From Paraphaeosphaeria minitans (taxonomy: Eukaryota; Ascomycota; Dothideomycetes; Pleosporales; Didymosphaeriaceae), in the NCBI GenBank assembly GCA_015832175.1, contig WJXW01000011.1:558001-622000 (forward strand): a stretch of DNA of 64,000 nt, given 5' to 3'. The notes beneath the pieces are model-generated. The model had not been told where the DNA came from, ran no database searches, and worked only from the letters and a program-made list of their open reading frames with translations. Below are positions 1 to 9,800 of this stretch, piece by piece (position 1 is the stretch's first letter; each line of letters starts with the position of its first letter). The translations under genes were made by a program, and so were the position numbers.

Positions 1-2066
1 AGGTCACAATACCTTTAATAAATCTTATAAAGAAGGATGTACCCTTTAAATAGACAAATAAGTGTAGAATGTTATTCTAACTCCTTAAGACAGTATATAT
101 TATAGAACCTATCCTTGTTTATTTTAGAAGCGATAAACTATTACGCTTTAAAACAGACACTAGCGATCTTACGCTAGGCGCCTATGCTAAATAAGAATAT
201 AATAGTAAATAGCACCTAATTACCTATTACTTATGCAAATTTAATAACGCTAAAACACAATATAACGTACACAACAAAGAACTCTACGCTATTATTAAAG
301 CCTTAAAGCACTAGAGGATTTATACGCTTAGTTACTTAACGCTAGAAATCTATATAAATTACAAGAACCTTCTAAGGTTTATAATAACAAAAGAACTTAC
401 ACTATAACAATAAAAATAGTTATAAACTACTAGGCAGTACAAGTTCAAAATTATCTATATAGCTAGGAAAGAAAATGGCAGAGTAGACGCTCTTAGCTAA
501 TAAAGTAATCTAGTAGGAGAAAAGGTAAAAACTTTCTCTGCAATCCTTTGCAAAGCCAAAGATAGATCTCTAGAGCTAATAGTAGAACTAAATTAACTTT
601 TAGTAATTAACTAAGAAGTTCTAGAACATCTACAGACTAAGATTATTTAATAATACCACAATAACCCTATATACAGACACCTAGGCATTACAAAGACAAT
701 AGAACTTATCTAAAAGAATTACACCTTTAAAGGAATTAAGGAAGCTATAATAACTTACATCTATAAATGTGTAGAATACTAGAGAAATAAACACAGCACA
801 TATTTTAAATATAAAGAGATGTAAGCAATCAGAATACTAATAGCACTATAGGAAGACATCGCTATAGATTTTGTCACAGGAATTCTAAACTCTAAGGATC
901 TAATAACAGGAATTAAATACAACAGTATACTAGTAATAGTCTGCTAACTAACTAAGTATGTTAAGCTTATTCTATGCCTTAAAAGAATAACAGCAAAAGA
1001 ACTTACTTTTCTTATCCTAGACTAACTAGTTAGACACCACAAAATCCCAAAAATAATTATTAGTGATAGAGACAAGCTCTTCACGTTAAATTATTAAATA
1101 ACGCTTATAGCACTACTTAGAATAAAATAAAAACTATTAACAGCTTACTATCCACAAATAGACAGATAGATAGAACGTATAAACTAAACTATAGAAACGT
1201 ACCTACGTATCTACTGTAATAGTTAGAAGAATAACTAGGTTGTATTACTACCTATAGCACAGTTAGCCTATAATAACAAAGTGTTAGTAGTATTAGGACA
1301 TACACTATTCTATATAAACTATAGAAGACACCCACATCTCTTTAACTAACAATTTCCTACAATAATTAAAGCAAAAGAAGCTATAGATATAGCAGAAAAC
1401 ATAAAGAAAATACACTAATAACTCTAAGAAAATCTTAAGAAAGCTTAGCAGTAATCAATCTTATACTAAAATTAAAAACAAAAAATAGCACCTTAGCTAA
1501 AAAAAGGGGATAAAGTATATCTACTTACAAAGAACCTTTAAACTTAGAAGAAGAAACATAAGAAACTAGATTATATTAAAGTTAGACTATTTTACATTTC
1601 TAAGCAAATATCACTAGTAAACTATAAGTTAGAACTACCGCCAGATGCAAAGATACACCTAGTATTCCACGTATTACTACTAGAACTAGCAGACCCTAAT
1701 ACACTAGTTAAAACCACCTTCTACCACTAGACTAAGAAAGAAAATAAATCTAAGGTTAAAAGAATTCTAGAATACAATTAGTATAACAACACGTACTTTA
1801 TTAAGTAGAAAGGTTACCCACATAGCGAAAACACCTAGGAACTAAAGAACAATCTAGGAAACTGTTAGCAAAAGATTAAGGAATTCTACTAGAAATAACT
1901 AAGACGTACCTAGGAATCACTACTAGCACAGGGGCTAGCCTATAAAATAGACTAGTTAATTACCTTAGCGCCTAATAGCGCGTTAGGATTTATTAATACA
2001 GTAGCTTATACTAACTCCTCCTACGCCTTAAGCGCTTCTAACTTATCTATAGTACTTATACTATAA
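1..2066 (+). pseudogene. Ch1 pol, 3' part: RNase H, integrase, chromodomain (Ty3/Gypsy chromovirus)
   Basis: The C-terminal part of a Gypsy polyprotein; its 5' part lies outside the window. Seen after reading RIP stops as Q or W: the RT thumb/RNase H start (around 1-120), the RNase H motif KTDASDLTLGAYAK (about 150-195), an integrase zinc-binding region (about 600-820), the core with IDFVTGI (about 860), ISDRDKLF (about 1055) and YHPQ-like YYPQ (about 1145), and a chromodomain near 1795-1830 with the WKGYP signature. The frame stays open apart from TAA/TAG to a stop near 2064. RNase H and integrase are in different frames, so at least one small indel lies between about 60 and 1050. The family copies DNA into the genome; the chromodomain is known to guide integration to heterochromatin. 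This copy is dead. Confidence 0.9.
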
Positions 2067-2440
2067 TTAAATAATTCTTATTCTTTCTAATATAATTTCT
2101 TTTACTAATTGTGTAAGCGCGCCATCTTCTCTTATGCCTAATAGGCGCGAAGGAGAGCTATCTTAGCTAGCTCTTCTTTAATATAGAGCTTTGCCTCCTC
2201 TTTAGCCTCTAACTTTTCTAACCTCTCTATTTTAGTATTTATTTTTAAATAATCTAGTAAAGGGATCTCTTTAGGCTTACACTTCTAGTTTTCCTATCTA
2301 ACGCAGTTAGTATACTAAGAATATAAAGAAAAAAAATAATAAGTATATTTCTTTTTAGCGTAGTACGAATAGGCAACTATTACAAAAACATAGTTTTTCT
2401 TAAAATAATTAGCTTAACTATAGCAATATTAAATAGAATA
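1910..2440 (-). pseudogene. Antisense accessory ORF of Ch1, type C
   Basis: An antisense frame between the pol end and the 3' LTR of Ch1, overlapping the last 150 bp of pol. Read on the minus strand it is continuous apart from TAG/TAA codons that RIP would make from CAG, CAA or TGG. It starts with a Cys-rich part (NCVR, then KCKPKEIP about nine residues later; several Tyr codons could be former Cys) followed by a Lys/Glu-rich segment with heptad-like spacing (INTKIERLEKLEAKEEAKLY), likely a coiled coil. It has no resemblance that I can see to Gag or Pol. Ch3 and Ch4 carry a different ORF in the same place and Ch2 a third. The 5' limit is uncertain because the start codon is not recognised. 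Function unknown. Confidence 0.5.
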
Positions 2441-2484
2441 AGATAATAACTTTATAGGTGGTTAACTTATAAGGATATTAAGCT

Positions 2485-2500
2485 TAGAGGGGGAGAATAA
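2485..2500 (+). other. Polypurine tract of Ch1
   Basis: The run agagggggagaataa directly abuts the 3' LTR. It is the usual primer for plus-strand DNA synthesis and fixes the element as plus strand. The other chromodomain Gypsy copies have a similar purine run in the same place. Confidence 0.8.
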
Positions 2501-2955
2501 TATTAGGATCTAGCTGCGTGTAAGTAGTGGGGCACAAGCTTATTAAACTACTAGTCTACTAGAGTTAGCTAACTAGGTAGTTAGGTAACAGGTTATAGGT
2601 CCTAAGAGTCCTAAGGACCGCACAGGCCTCGCCTGTACAGAACGCTAGGACGCGTGGGACTCACCCGCACAGGACTCTAGGATATATAAGACTCTAGGAC
2701 GTATAGGACTCTAGGACATATAGGATTCTAGGATGTGTGGGACTGCTTAGTATATAGGAACGCGAGAATAGGCTCTCTATACTTATATTTAATCTATTTA
2801 TTAATCTATTATTTAGATTCTAGTAGACTAAATTATTAACTTATTACACTTTATAAGATACTATTATATTAACAAGACCTTCCACTTTCTATAAGTACTC
2901 CTACCTAAGAACTAACCTTAACCCTTTAGGACTAGCTACCCTTTTGGATTTAACA
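2501..2955 (+). repeat. 3' LTR of Ch1, U3 type c
   Basis: A 455-bp LTR, from TATTAGGATC (RIP form of TGTTAGGATC) to GATTTAACA. The last 205 bp (from TATATAGGAACGC at 2751) match the LTRs of Ch2 to Ch5. The first 250 bp do not: this U3 is built of repeated GGACTCTAGGACGTATA-like units of about 19 bp (about 2660-2740) and related AGGTCCTAAG words. TATATAG at 2751 is a plausible TATA box. Its 3' flank is the interior of a smaller LTR, so Ch1 inserted into that LTR; the matching left flank lies outside the window. Confidence 0.85.
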
Positions 2956-3103
2956 GTGCGCTAAGTGAGCTAGCTGCGCAAAACCTACACTACGCGCTAA
3001 CTCTATACAAGATAAGTATTATTCTATTAATATTACTAGAGTTATCCTTTTACTGTCCTTTCTAGTGTAAAGTAAGTACTATTACCTATAACTAAACCTT
3101 ATA
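2956..3103. repeat. Partial LTR, same family as the solo LTR at 54743-54958
   Basis: This stretch (from GTGCGCTAAG to ACCTTATA) matches about 148 bp of the 216-bp LTR at 54743-54958 with transitions only. It starts abruptly at the end of the Ch1 LTR, because Ch1 inserted into it; the missing half should lie left of the window. The same segment is oriented alike in both copies. No internal region of this element family is seen anywhere in the window. Confidence 0.75.
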
Positions 3104-3269
3104 TAATAATACTTTATCTATAATAGTCTAAAGATAGCTCCTAGTATATAAACTACTAGTAGGGGGTAGACTTTACCTAAAGCCCCTAAAGGCAGCGAAG
3201 ACCCTCTTACCTAGTATATAGGAGGAGAGCTAGTAACGCGTAACTTAAGCCTACCTTTAACACTTAAGT
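3104..3269 (+). other. Unassigned, probable leader or gag N-terminus of the old Gypsy OG
   Basis: A 166-bp stretch between two LTR insertions. It continues, after removing the solo LTR at 3270-3581, into the gag region of OG. One plus-strand frame is fairly open apart from TAG/TAA, but I recognise no motif. It ends in TAAGT, which is the target duplication of the solo LTR. Confidence 0.35.
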
Positions 3270-3581
3270 TATTTGTACAGTTTATCGTACAAATAGCACT
3301 AAGTGAAATAGGGGCCTGCCTACCTATAGGGACCCGCACAAGGACCCACTACTTAAGTTAGCGCTAAGAGGCAGAGACTTTATAAGGCCCTACCTACCTA
3401 TAAGGACCTGTATAAGGACCCCCTGCTTAGGTTAGCGCTAAGAGGCAGAGACTTTATAAGGTCCTTAGTGCCCCTTTGTACGATAGACTAGACGTAATTA
3501 ATTAAACCTACTTCTTACCCTTTGCACAATAGTATACTATCAACCCTTAAATGCTTAATTACAGATTGAGCCAAACCAACA
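3270..3581 (+). repeat. Solo LTR of the gag-only element family
   Basis: It matches the LTRs at 33389-33774 and 36312-36697, starting TATTTGTACAG (RIP form of TGTCTGTACAG) and ending GCCAAACCAACA. A perfect 5-bp target duplication TAAGT flanks it (3265-3269 and 3582-3586), so the rest of the element was lost by LTR-LTR recombination. It is 312 bp against 386 bp for the full copies, because it has two rather than three copies of an internal unit of about 74 bp. Confidence 0.92.
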
Positions 3582-5430
3582 TAAGTAGTATATCCTAGTT
3601 ACTAAAAAGAAGCATAATAAGCTTTGCGCTATATATTAACTTTATACCTTAGAAGATAAAATCTCCTAACTTAAAAGTATAAGCTAAACCCCTAGCGTAG
3701 TAGCTGCTACTAAGAACATTAAAATCCTATCTACTAATATATATAAGTAGGACGCGCCTATAGTGTATATAGTAATATATATTAAGCGTGCGCTTTAACC
3801 TAAAGACCCTACTAAATATAGAAGTAAGAACCTTAAGGAGTATTATAAATTCTTTTATTCTTATAAGGTGGCCTTTCGCCTCTTACTATAAGAATTTATA
3901 CAGGATAGAAATAAGGTTATCTAGGTAATATAGTACCTTATAGGTAACCTAAGAGAACTATAGTATACACACTATAAGCGCACCTTTAAAGCTAAGGGAG
4001 AAATACCTACCTAGAAGTACTTTAAGTAGTATATACTTAACTTACTTTTAGACCTAGTAAATTATAGCCTAGAAGTAGCTATAGTGTATACTTTAATAAT
4101 ATAGTAAAAAGACTAAACTATTTACTCTTTTATAACCTATCTTAATATCCTTAAAAATTAACTTACACCTTACACTAAAGAATAAAGGATATAGTACTTT
4201 TTTTCTAAGCTTAAACCTAAGCTATAGAGGGCTATTACTAACTACTATTAGGTGCCTATAACTAAGGAAGACTTTATCACTTTAGGCTCTACGCTTAAGC
4301 AAAACCTACGCTACGCACCTATAATATAGGAGTTAAGCCTACGTTATATATTAAAGAAATCTAAGGATACTCCGCTAAACTACTAAATATCTAAAGGTAA
4401 TAGCAAGACCTAAGACAAAAAAAGTGTTACCTACTATAAGTGCTATAAAACTAGCCACTATACTAATAAATATAAAGGTAGTAATCCTAACTAGATTCTT
4501 ATATAAGTAAACTATATAGGAAAAAGCTAAGCCTTACCTATAACCTAGGTATAGTAAGGCGCCTACTAATTTATATTTTACTAGATATAAAGCGCACGTG
4601 TAGCACAGCTAAAAATATAGGCTTAGAGAGGGAACTCTAAATAATTCTTAACCTATAGGCTAATATTAGTCTAATTAGCTAGATTATTACTATTAAAATA
4701 AATCTAAAGCCTATTAAAGGGGCTAAGCTCTTTAAACTAGAATAGAATAGGGCCTAAAGGTAAAGCACCTACGCTGCCTATACGCTCTAGGTACGTATTA
4801 TAGACAATATAGGGATAGAGTGTAGGATAAAGACTACTATCTATAGTATTAATAAGGAAGGGATCCCTTTTCTACTTAATAACCCCTTTTTATAAAAAGG
4901 TAATATCTACCTTAATTATAGCTTATAAACATAGCGCTAGGACTATACTACAGCTTTAATATAGCTTATTACTATAAAGGACTTTAAAGATAATATAAAG
5001 TATACTAGCTTAAAATTATTTCTTCTAGAAGTCTTATAGATAACTAGTATAAGCTTAGAGCACCTAGCGCGCATTAATAAAGCGCACGTAGCGTAGGTAC
5101 TATATATTCCTAATATATTACGCGAATATAGTAACGTATTTAATAAAAAAGCAGTATCTACCCTACTAAATTTTAAGGAATCTAATTATACTATCCCTAT
5201 TATAGAGGAAAGGAACCTCCTTATAGACTACTCTATAATCTCTTAGAGCGGGAGCTTAAGGTACTTTAGGAGTATCTAGAAGATACCTTAAAAAAGGGAT
5301 AGATTAGGCACAGCACTAGCGTAGCTAGAGCACTAATTCTATTTGCCCCTAAAAAAGATAGCACACTGTAGTTTTACGTAGATTATTAGGGCCTTAATAT
5401 AATTACTATTAAGGATTATTACCTACTACC
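3582..5430 (+). pseudogene. Old Gypsy (OG) gag, protease and start of reverse transcriptase
   Basis: Degenerate Gag-Pol on the plus strand. Seen: a Gag-like region (about 3800-4300), a CCHC zinc knuckle remnant YYKCYKTSHYTNKYKG near 4425-4475 (first Cys now Tyr, as expected of RIP), a protease-like region (about 4680-4960), and the N-terminal RT block with ALILFALKKDSTLQFYVDYQ, then LNIITIKDYYLLPI, near 5330-5425. The frame stops being RT just after the YPLPL-like motif. The RT sequence that should follow is found on the minus strand at 54277-55262, so this element appears to be cut and inverted (see findings). It belongs to a Gypsy group distinct from Ch1 to Ch5 and from GD. Confidence 0.8.
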
Positions 5431-5545
5431 TATAAAGAGGAGGTAGAGACTAGAGGATAAAGGGTAATCTTCTAGACCTTCTAGTACCTTCTCTTCCCTA
5501 GTACTAGTTACCTAGAATAGTAGAGACTAGGGTAATAGAGGGTAG
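5431..5545. other. Junction segment of OG, no gene seen
   Basis: A 115-bp pyrimidine/purine-mixed stretch between the RT start of OG and the Ch2 insertion. It ends in GGTAG, the left target duplication of Ch2. Once Ch2 is removed it is continuous with 32549 onward, i.e. with the minus-strand chromodomain end of OG. No motif recognised. Confidence 0.5.
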
Positions 5546-5956
5546 TGTTAAATCCAAGAGGGTAGCTAGTCCTAAAGGGTTAAGGTTGATTCTTAGGCAG
5601 GAGTACTTATAGAAGGTAGAAGGTCTTATTAATATAATAGTATCTTGCGAAGTGTAATAAGTCAATAATATAGTCTACTAGAATCTAAATAATAGATTAA
5701 TAAACAGATTAAATATAAGTATAGAGAGCCTATCCTTACGTTCCTATATACTTTAAGCGATTAGTCCACTAATTGCTCTAATTAAACTAATTAAGTACTA
5801 ATTAGTTACTTAGTATATTAAGTGCTTAGTCTAATTAGTTATCTTAGCGCTCTAATTATACTAATTAGGTTATGTGACCTCTTGTGCTGTACCGCTCGAA
5901 CAATAAATATAGATACATATAAAGATCCTAGGAGGCCTAGCCTTTAGATCTTAATA
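5546..5956 (-). repeat. 3' LTR of Ch2, U3 type b
   Basis: 411 bp, seen on the plus strand from TGTTAAATCC to GATCTTAATA. Its U3 is rich in the palindrome CTAATTAG and related words (about 5760-5880). A polypurine tract (reverse complement of ttatctccctcctt, 5957-5970) follows it. It matches the Ch5 LTR at 55519-55929 in length and content. Confidence 0.9.
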
Positions 5957-6065
5957 TTATCTCCCTCCTTACTAGGATTTGTCCTTAAATTATATAACTA
6001 TATCTTACGTTTAGTTATAACTAGGGCTTGCCCTACGTTATAAGTAGTGTTAGCTTATTTATATT

Positions 6066-6617
6066 ATACCTAAATAACCTTCTAAGTCTAGCACTACTTA
6101 TCGCTATTACTTAACTAATTTTATTAACTCCTTTAGCAAAGTTATAGTTAAGAAATACTTAATATATATAAAACATAACTATATTTACAAGATTTACGTT
6201 TAGTCTAGAAAATATAAAGAATATATTTATTAAGGTTAATATTATAATATACGCGTTTTAGAGTCTAAGTTTAAGCGTTTATTAGTAGAGAAAGAGAAAT
6301 TACGTATGTAGATAAAAGAGTTAAGAGAAACGCATAAGGCTGTGTTTAAGGCCTATAAAGAGGCGTTAGAGAAATTATAGGTTATACGTATATATAAAGA
6401 TTTACGTTAGCAAATAGACTTACTAAATAAGCGTGCTAAGGATATAATAGCGGTTAAAGAGAAAAATATTAAAAAGGCTAAATCTTATAAGGCTGTTAAT
6501 CTAGTGGTTAATAAGACTCCTTTAGGTTCCTTTTTATCTCTTATAATATAGAGCGCTTTTAAGGATTTTTTATTAGAATTCTAGAATAATCTAGTGCCTT
6601 TACTATCTTAGGTATAA
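6066..6617 (+). pseudogene. Antisense accessory ORF of Ch2, type B
   Basis: A continuous frame of about 184 codons, antisense to Ch2, between its 3' LTR and the chromodomain. The likely start is ATACCTAAA, an ATG hit by RIP. The N-terminal third is Cys-rich if Tyr codons are read as former Cys: around 6150-6240 several Y/C positions occur in groups spaced by two to five residues (for example RKYKEYIYQG). The rest is highly charged and probably a coiled coil: FKRLLVEKEKLRMQIKEL, then KAVFKAYKEALEKL, then IDLLNKRAKDIIAVKEKNI. Only codons that RIP would create interrupt it; no frameshift is seen. Not Gag or Pol. Whether it ends at 6611 or 6617 depends on which terminal TAG/TAA is original. Function unknown; a nucleic-acid-binding or multimerising protein is a guess. 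Confidence 0.6.
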
Positions 6618-7470
6618 ATGTTATTATACTATATAGGTTGTTAGTAGAATTCTCTAATCTTTTGTTAATAGTTTCCTAAATAGTTCTTTAGTTCCTAAGT
6701 GTTTTTGCTATGTAGGTAACCTTTCCACTTAATAAGGTACGTGTTACTATACTAATTATATTCTAGAATTCTTTTAACCTTAAATTTATTTTCTTCCTTA
6801 TTTCTATAGTAGAAGGCGGTTCTAACTAGTGTATTAGGATCTACTTGTTCTAGTAGTAATACGTAGAATTCTAGGTATATCTTTGCATCTAGCGATAGTT
6901 CTAATTTATAGTTTACTAGTAATATTTACTTAGAAATATAAAATAGTCTAACTTTAATATAATCTAGTTTCTTATATTTCTTCTTCTATATTTAAAGGTT
7001 CTTTATAAGTAGATATACTTTATCCCCCTTCTTTAGCTAAGGTATTGTTGTACGTTTTTAATTTTAGTAAGAAATTAATTACTACTAAGCTTTTTTAAAA
7101 CTCTCTTAGAGTAGTTAGTGTATTTTTTTTATATTTTCTACTATATCTATAGCTTCTTTTGCTTTAATTATCGTGGGAAATTGTTAATTAAAGAGATATA
7201 GGTGTCTTCTATAGTTTATATAGAATAGTGTATATCCTAATACTACTAATACTTTGTTATTATAGGCTAACTATGCTATAGGTAGTAATAAAACCTAGTT
7301 ATTCTTCTAACTGTTATAGTAGATGCGTAGGTACGTTTCTATAGTTTAGTTTATACGTTCTATCTATCTATTTATTTATAGATAGTAAGCTGTTAATAGT
7401 TTTCGTTTTATTCTAAGTAGGGCTATAAGCGTTATCTAATAATTTAACGTAAAGAGCTTGTCTCTATTGC
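6618..7470 (-). pseudogene. Ch2 pol, integrase C-terminal half and chromodomain
   Basis: Minus-strand homolog of about 12250-13100 in Ch3. The chromodomain lies near 6700-6790 and the integrase C-terminal region fills the rest. It is cut at 7470 within the IxDRDKLF motif of the integrase core by the Ch3 insertion; the reading resumes at 14104 after the ATTGC duplication. Stops are of the RIP type. Confidence 0.85.
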
Positions 7471-7886
7471 TGTTAGGATCTAAAATCTGCATAATGGCGG
7501 AAAGCCGGTTTTGTACCTAGTAGGCGCGTAGTAAGGATTAAGCGGGATTTAAGGCTAGCTACGCCTTAAACAAAGAAGTTATGTAACTACTCTCTATAGA
7601 GCGCTTAATTACTCTGTACTAGAGTATAACACACGTGACTGCTCTTTACAGAGCACTCCCTACAGAGCGGACTTTGCTTAGTATATAGGAACGCAAGGAT
7701 GGACTTTTTATACTTATGTTTAACCTATTTATTAATCTATTGTTTAGATTCTAGTAGACTAAATTGTTAACTTGTTACACTTTGCAAGATACTATTATAT
7801 TAATAAAACTTTCTACCTTCTGTAAGTACTCCTGCCTAAGAACTAACCTTAACCCTTTAGAACTAGCTACCCTCTTAGATTTAATA
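7471..7886 (+). repeat. 5' LTR of Ch3, U3 type a
   Basis: 416 bp, TGTTAGGATC to GATTTAATA (last base pair a RIP form of ACA). The U3 contains clustered palindromic words of the type CTCTATAGAGCGC and ACTCTGTACTAGAGT around 7590-7675. The 205-bp 3' part begins with TATATAGGAACGC at 7682 and is shared by all Ch elements. Confidence 0.93.
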
Positions 7887-7903
7887 TCTTAAATACTCTT
7901 AAT

Positions 7904-9800
7904 ATAAGTACTTTACAAACTCCTACCTCTTCTATAGCTTTAGGTGCCGCTAAGATTACTCCTATAAAGGATAGTAGTAAGGCGTATAAACCTAATCTCT
8001 ACTTTAGCAAACAATCTTAAACTAATATCTAGATTCTTTAGTTAGACTTCTACTTCTTTAACTTAAACAAACCTCTTAAAGATAAGAAAAAGGTTATCTT
8101 TGCAGCAATATATATATAAGGAGATATAGGATTATAAATCTATCTTTACCTTAAAAAGTACCTAGGAATAGACCACAATAATAATAACAATAATTACATA
8201 AATAAGCACGCTAATATAGTTAACATTATTAAGGATTATAATAACTTTAAAAAATACCTTAAATAACTCTTTAGGATCGCTAATAAGGACTCTATTATAA
8301 AGGCAAAGATTTAGACTATAACTTAGAAACAATTAGTAGCTAAGTATATAGCTAAGTTTTGCAGATACGCTGTGCAGCTTAACTAGGACAATAAATCTCT
8401 CTAAGACATGTATAAATAAAGACTTAAATAGAAACTACGTAAAAAACTCTTACGTAGTAGTGCGCAAATTACTAACCTTAAGGAACTATATAAAGAAACT
8501 ATTAGAATTAATAGAGAATAGTTTTTATTGTAATAAGAGCTCTACTAAAACCCTAGAGTAATAAGCTTTAGATAACTAGCAAAAGTAGTTTATAAGAACC
8601 CTATTAGAATTGTCTAAAAACAACAGCTAAGGAACTACTAGAGATATAAACTAATAGAAGACGTCTAGTTTAACTACTTAAACAAAGGAAAAGGAGGAAG
8701 GATAGGCCTTAAGCAGCCTAATAAACGCGTCTCTAATAGAAGTTAATAACTAATAACTAAGACCTATAAATGCTTTATATATAGCAAACTAGGCTATATA
8801 GCCAGGAACTATAGATTAAAGAACAAAGTCTATTAAACTAAGTTAAATATACTAACTATTAAGGACTAAGAACCTAATAAGAAATAGAAAGTTATTACAA
8901 CGCTATTTAGTTACTAACGCATTACGCTAGAATAAAGTAAGTAATTAGATTTACCTAACTTATAATTATATAAAGATCTAGAAGACGACTCTAATATATA
9001 CTATAACATAGAAGACGTAGAAGAGATACTAAAATCTCCTACTTCTTACCTATAAAGTAGGTAGGAAGAAGATAACCCTATGTCACCTAAGTATAAACTA
9101 AATATTTAGAACTACATAAAACCCTACTAGGCACTAAAAGGAATGTAACCCTATAAAAATAAGAAGTTAGACTACGTACTAAAGTACTACCTAGACTACT
9201 AAAATCCTACACACTAATTCTATATATAGACGCATTATAAAGAACTAACATGCACACAACATAAGATAGAAAAAGGGGAAAATAAGAAATAACTTAAAAG
9301 GAAACTGCGCTATAAATAGATATAGATAGACTACTCTATTACAGCTTGCGATAAACACCTCTAGGACAAATAATAAGTAAAATACTTTCCTTACCTTACG
9401 CTAAAGGGCAACAAATACTGCAATATACTTATTAATAGAGACTATATATAACTATACTAGTATATGTGTTTAAACTAAGACTACAAATACTACTATATAG
9501 CTAAACACTTAGACAGCTTTGTAAACTACCCTACATAGGAAGTAATAATAGAACTACTAATTTAACTAGTATATATGAATAGTAAAGACTGCGGGAGGAG
9601 AAATAGTAGAACATCTTTATAAGAAGAAGAAGAAGATAATCTACATAAGCTATGTACTTAAGAATAATAATAGAAGCGGATGCTTAGAAGCGTATACTAG
9701 GCACTAGAACTTAACTATAACCTATATAAATAGATATCCTTTTTAGGCCTAAACTTAGACAAGAAAACGCCTTTATTAAATTAAATACTATAGTAAGTAT
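7904..9800 (+). pseudogene. Ch3 gag (capsid/nucleocapsid)
   Basis: One frame runs from an apparent former start (ATAAGTACT, ATG-to-ATA) just inside the 5' LTR to about 9800. It would package the element RNA in virus-like particles. Visible: an Asn run near the start of the capsid region (DHNNNNNNY, about 8170), and a zinc knuckle CFIYSKLGYIARNY at 8771, which is CCHC with Cys and His positions turned to Tyr. Downstream come charged segments with EEEED near 9630. Its frame is -1 relative to pol, and the same relation holds in Ch2 and Ch4, so it is native to the element rather than damage. The 3' limit is uncertain because any of several TAG/TAA codons could be the real stop. Confidence 0.85.

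Noticed and set aside
7887..7903. tRNA primer-binding site after the Ch3 5' LTR
   Set aside because: No TGG start and no match to a tRNA 3' end that I can name; a self-priming site could not be shown by eye either.
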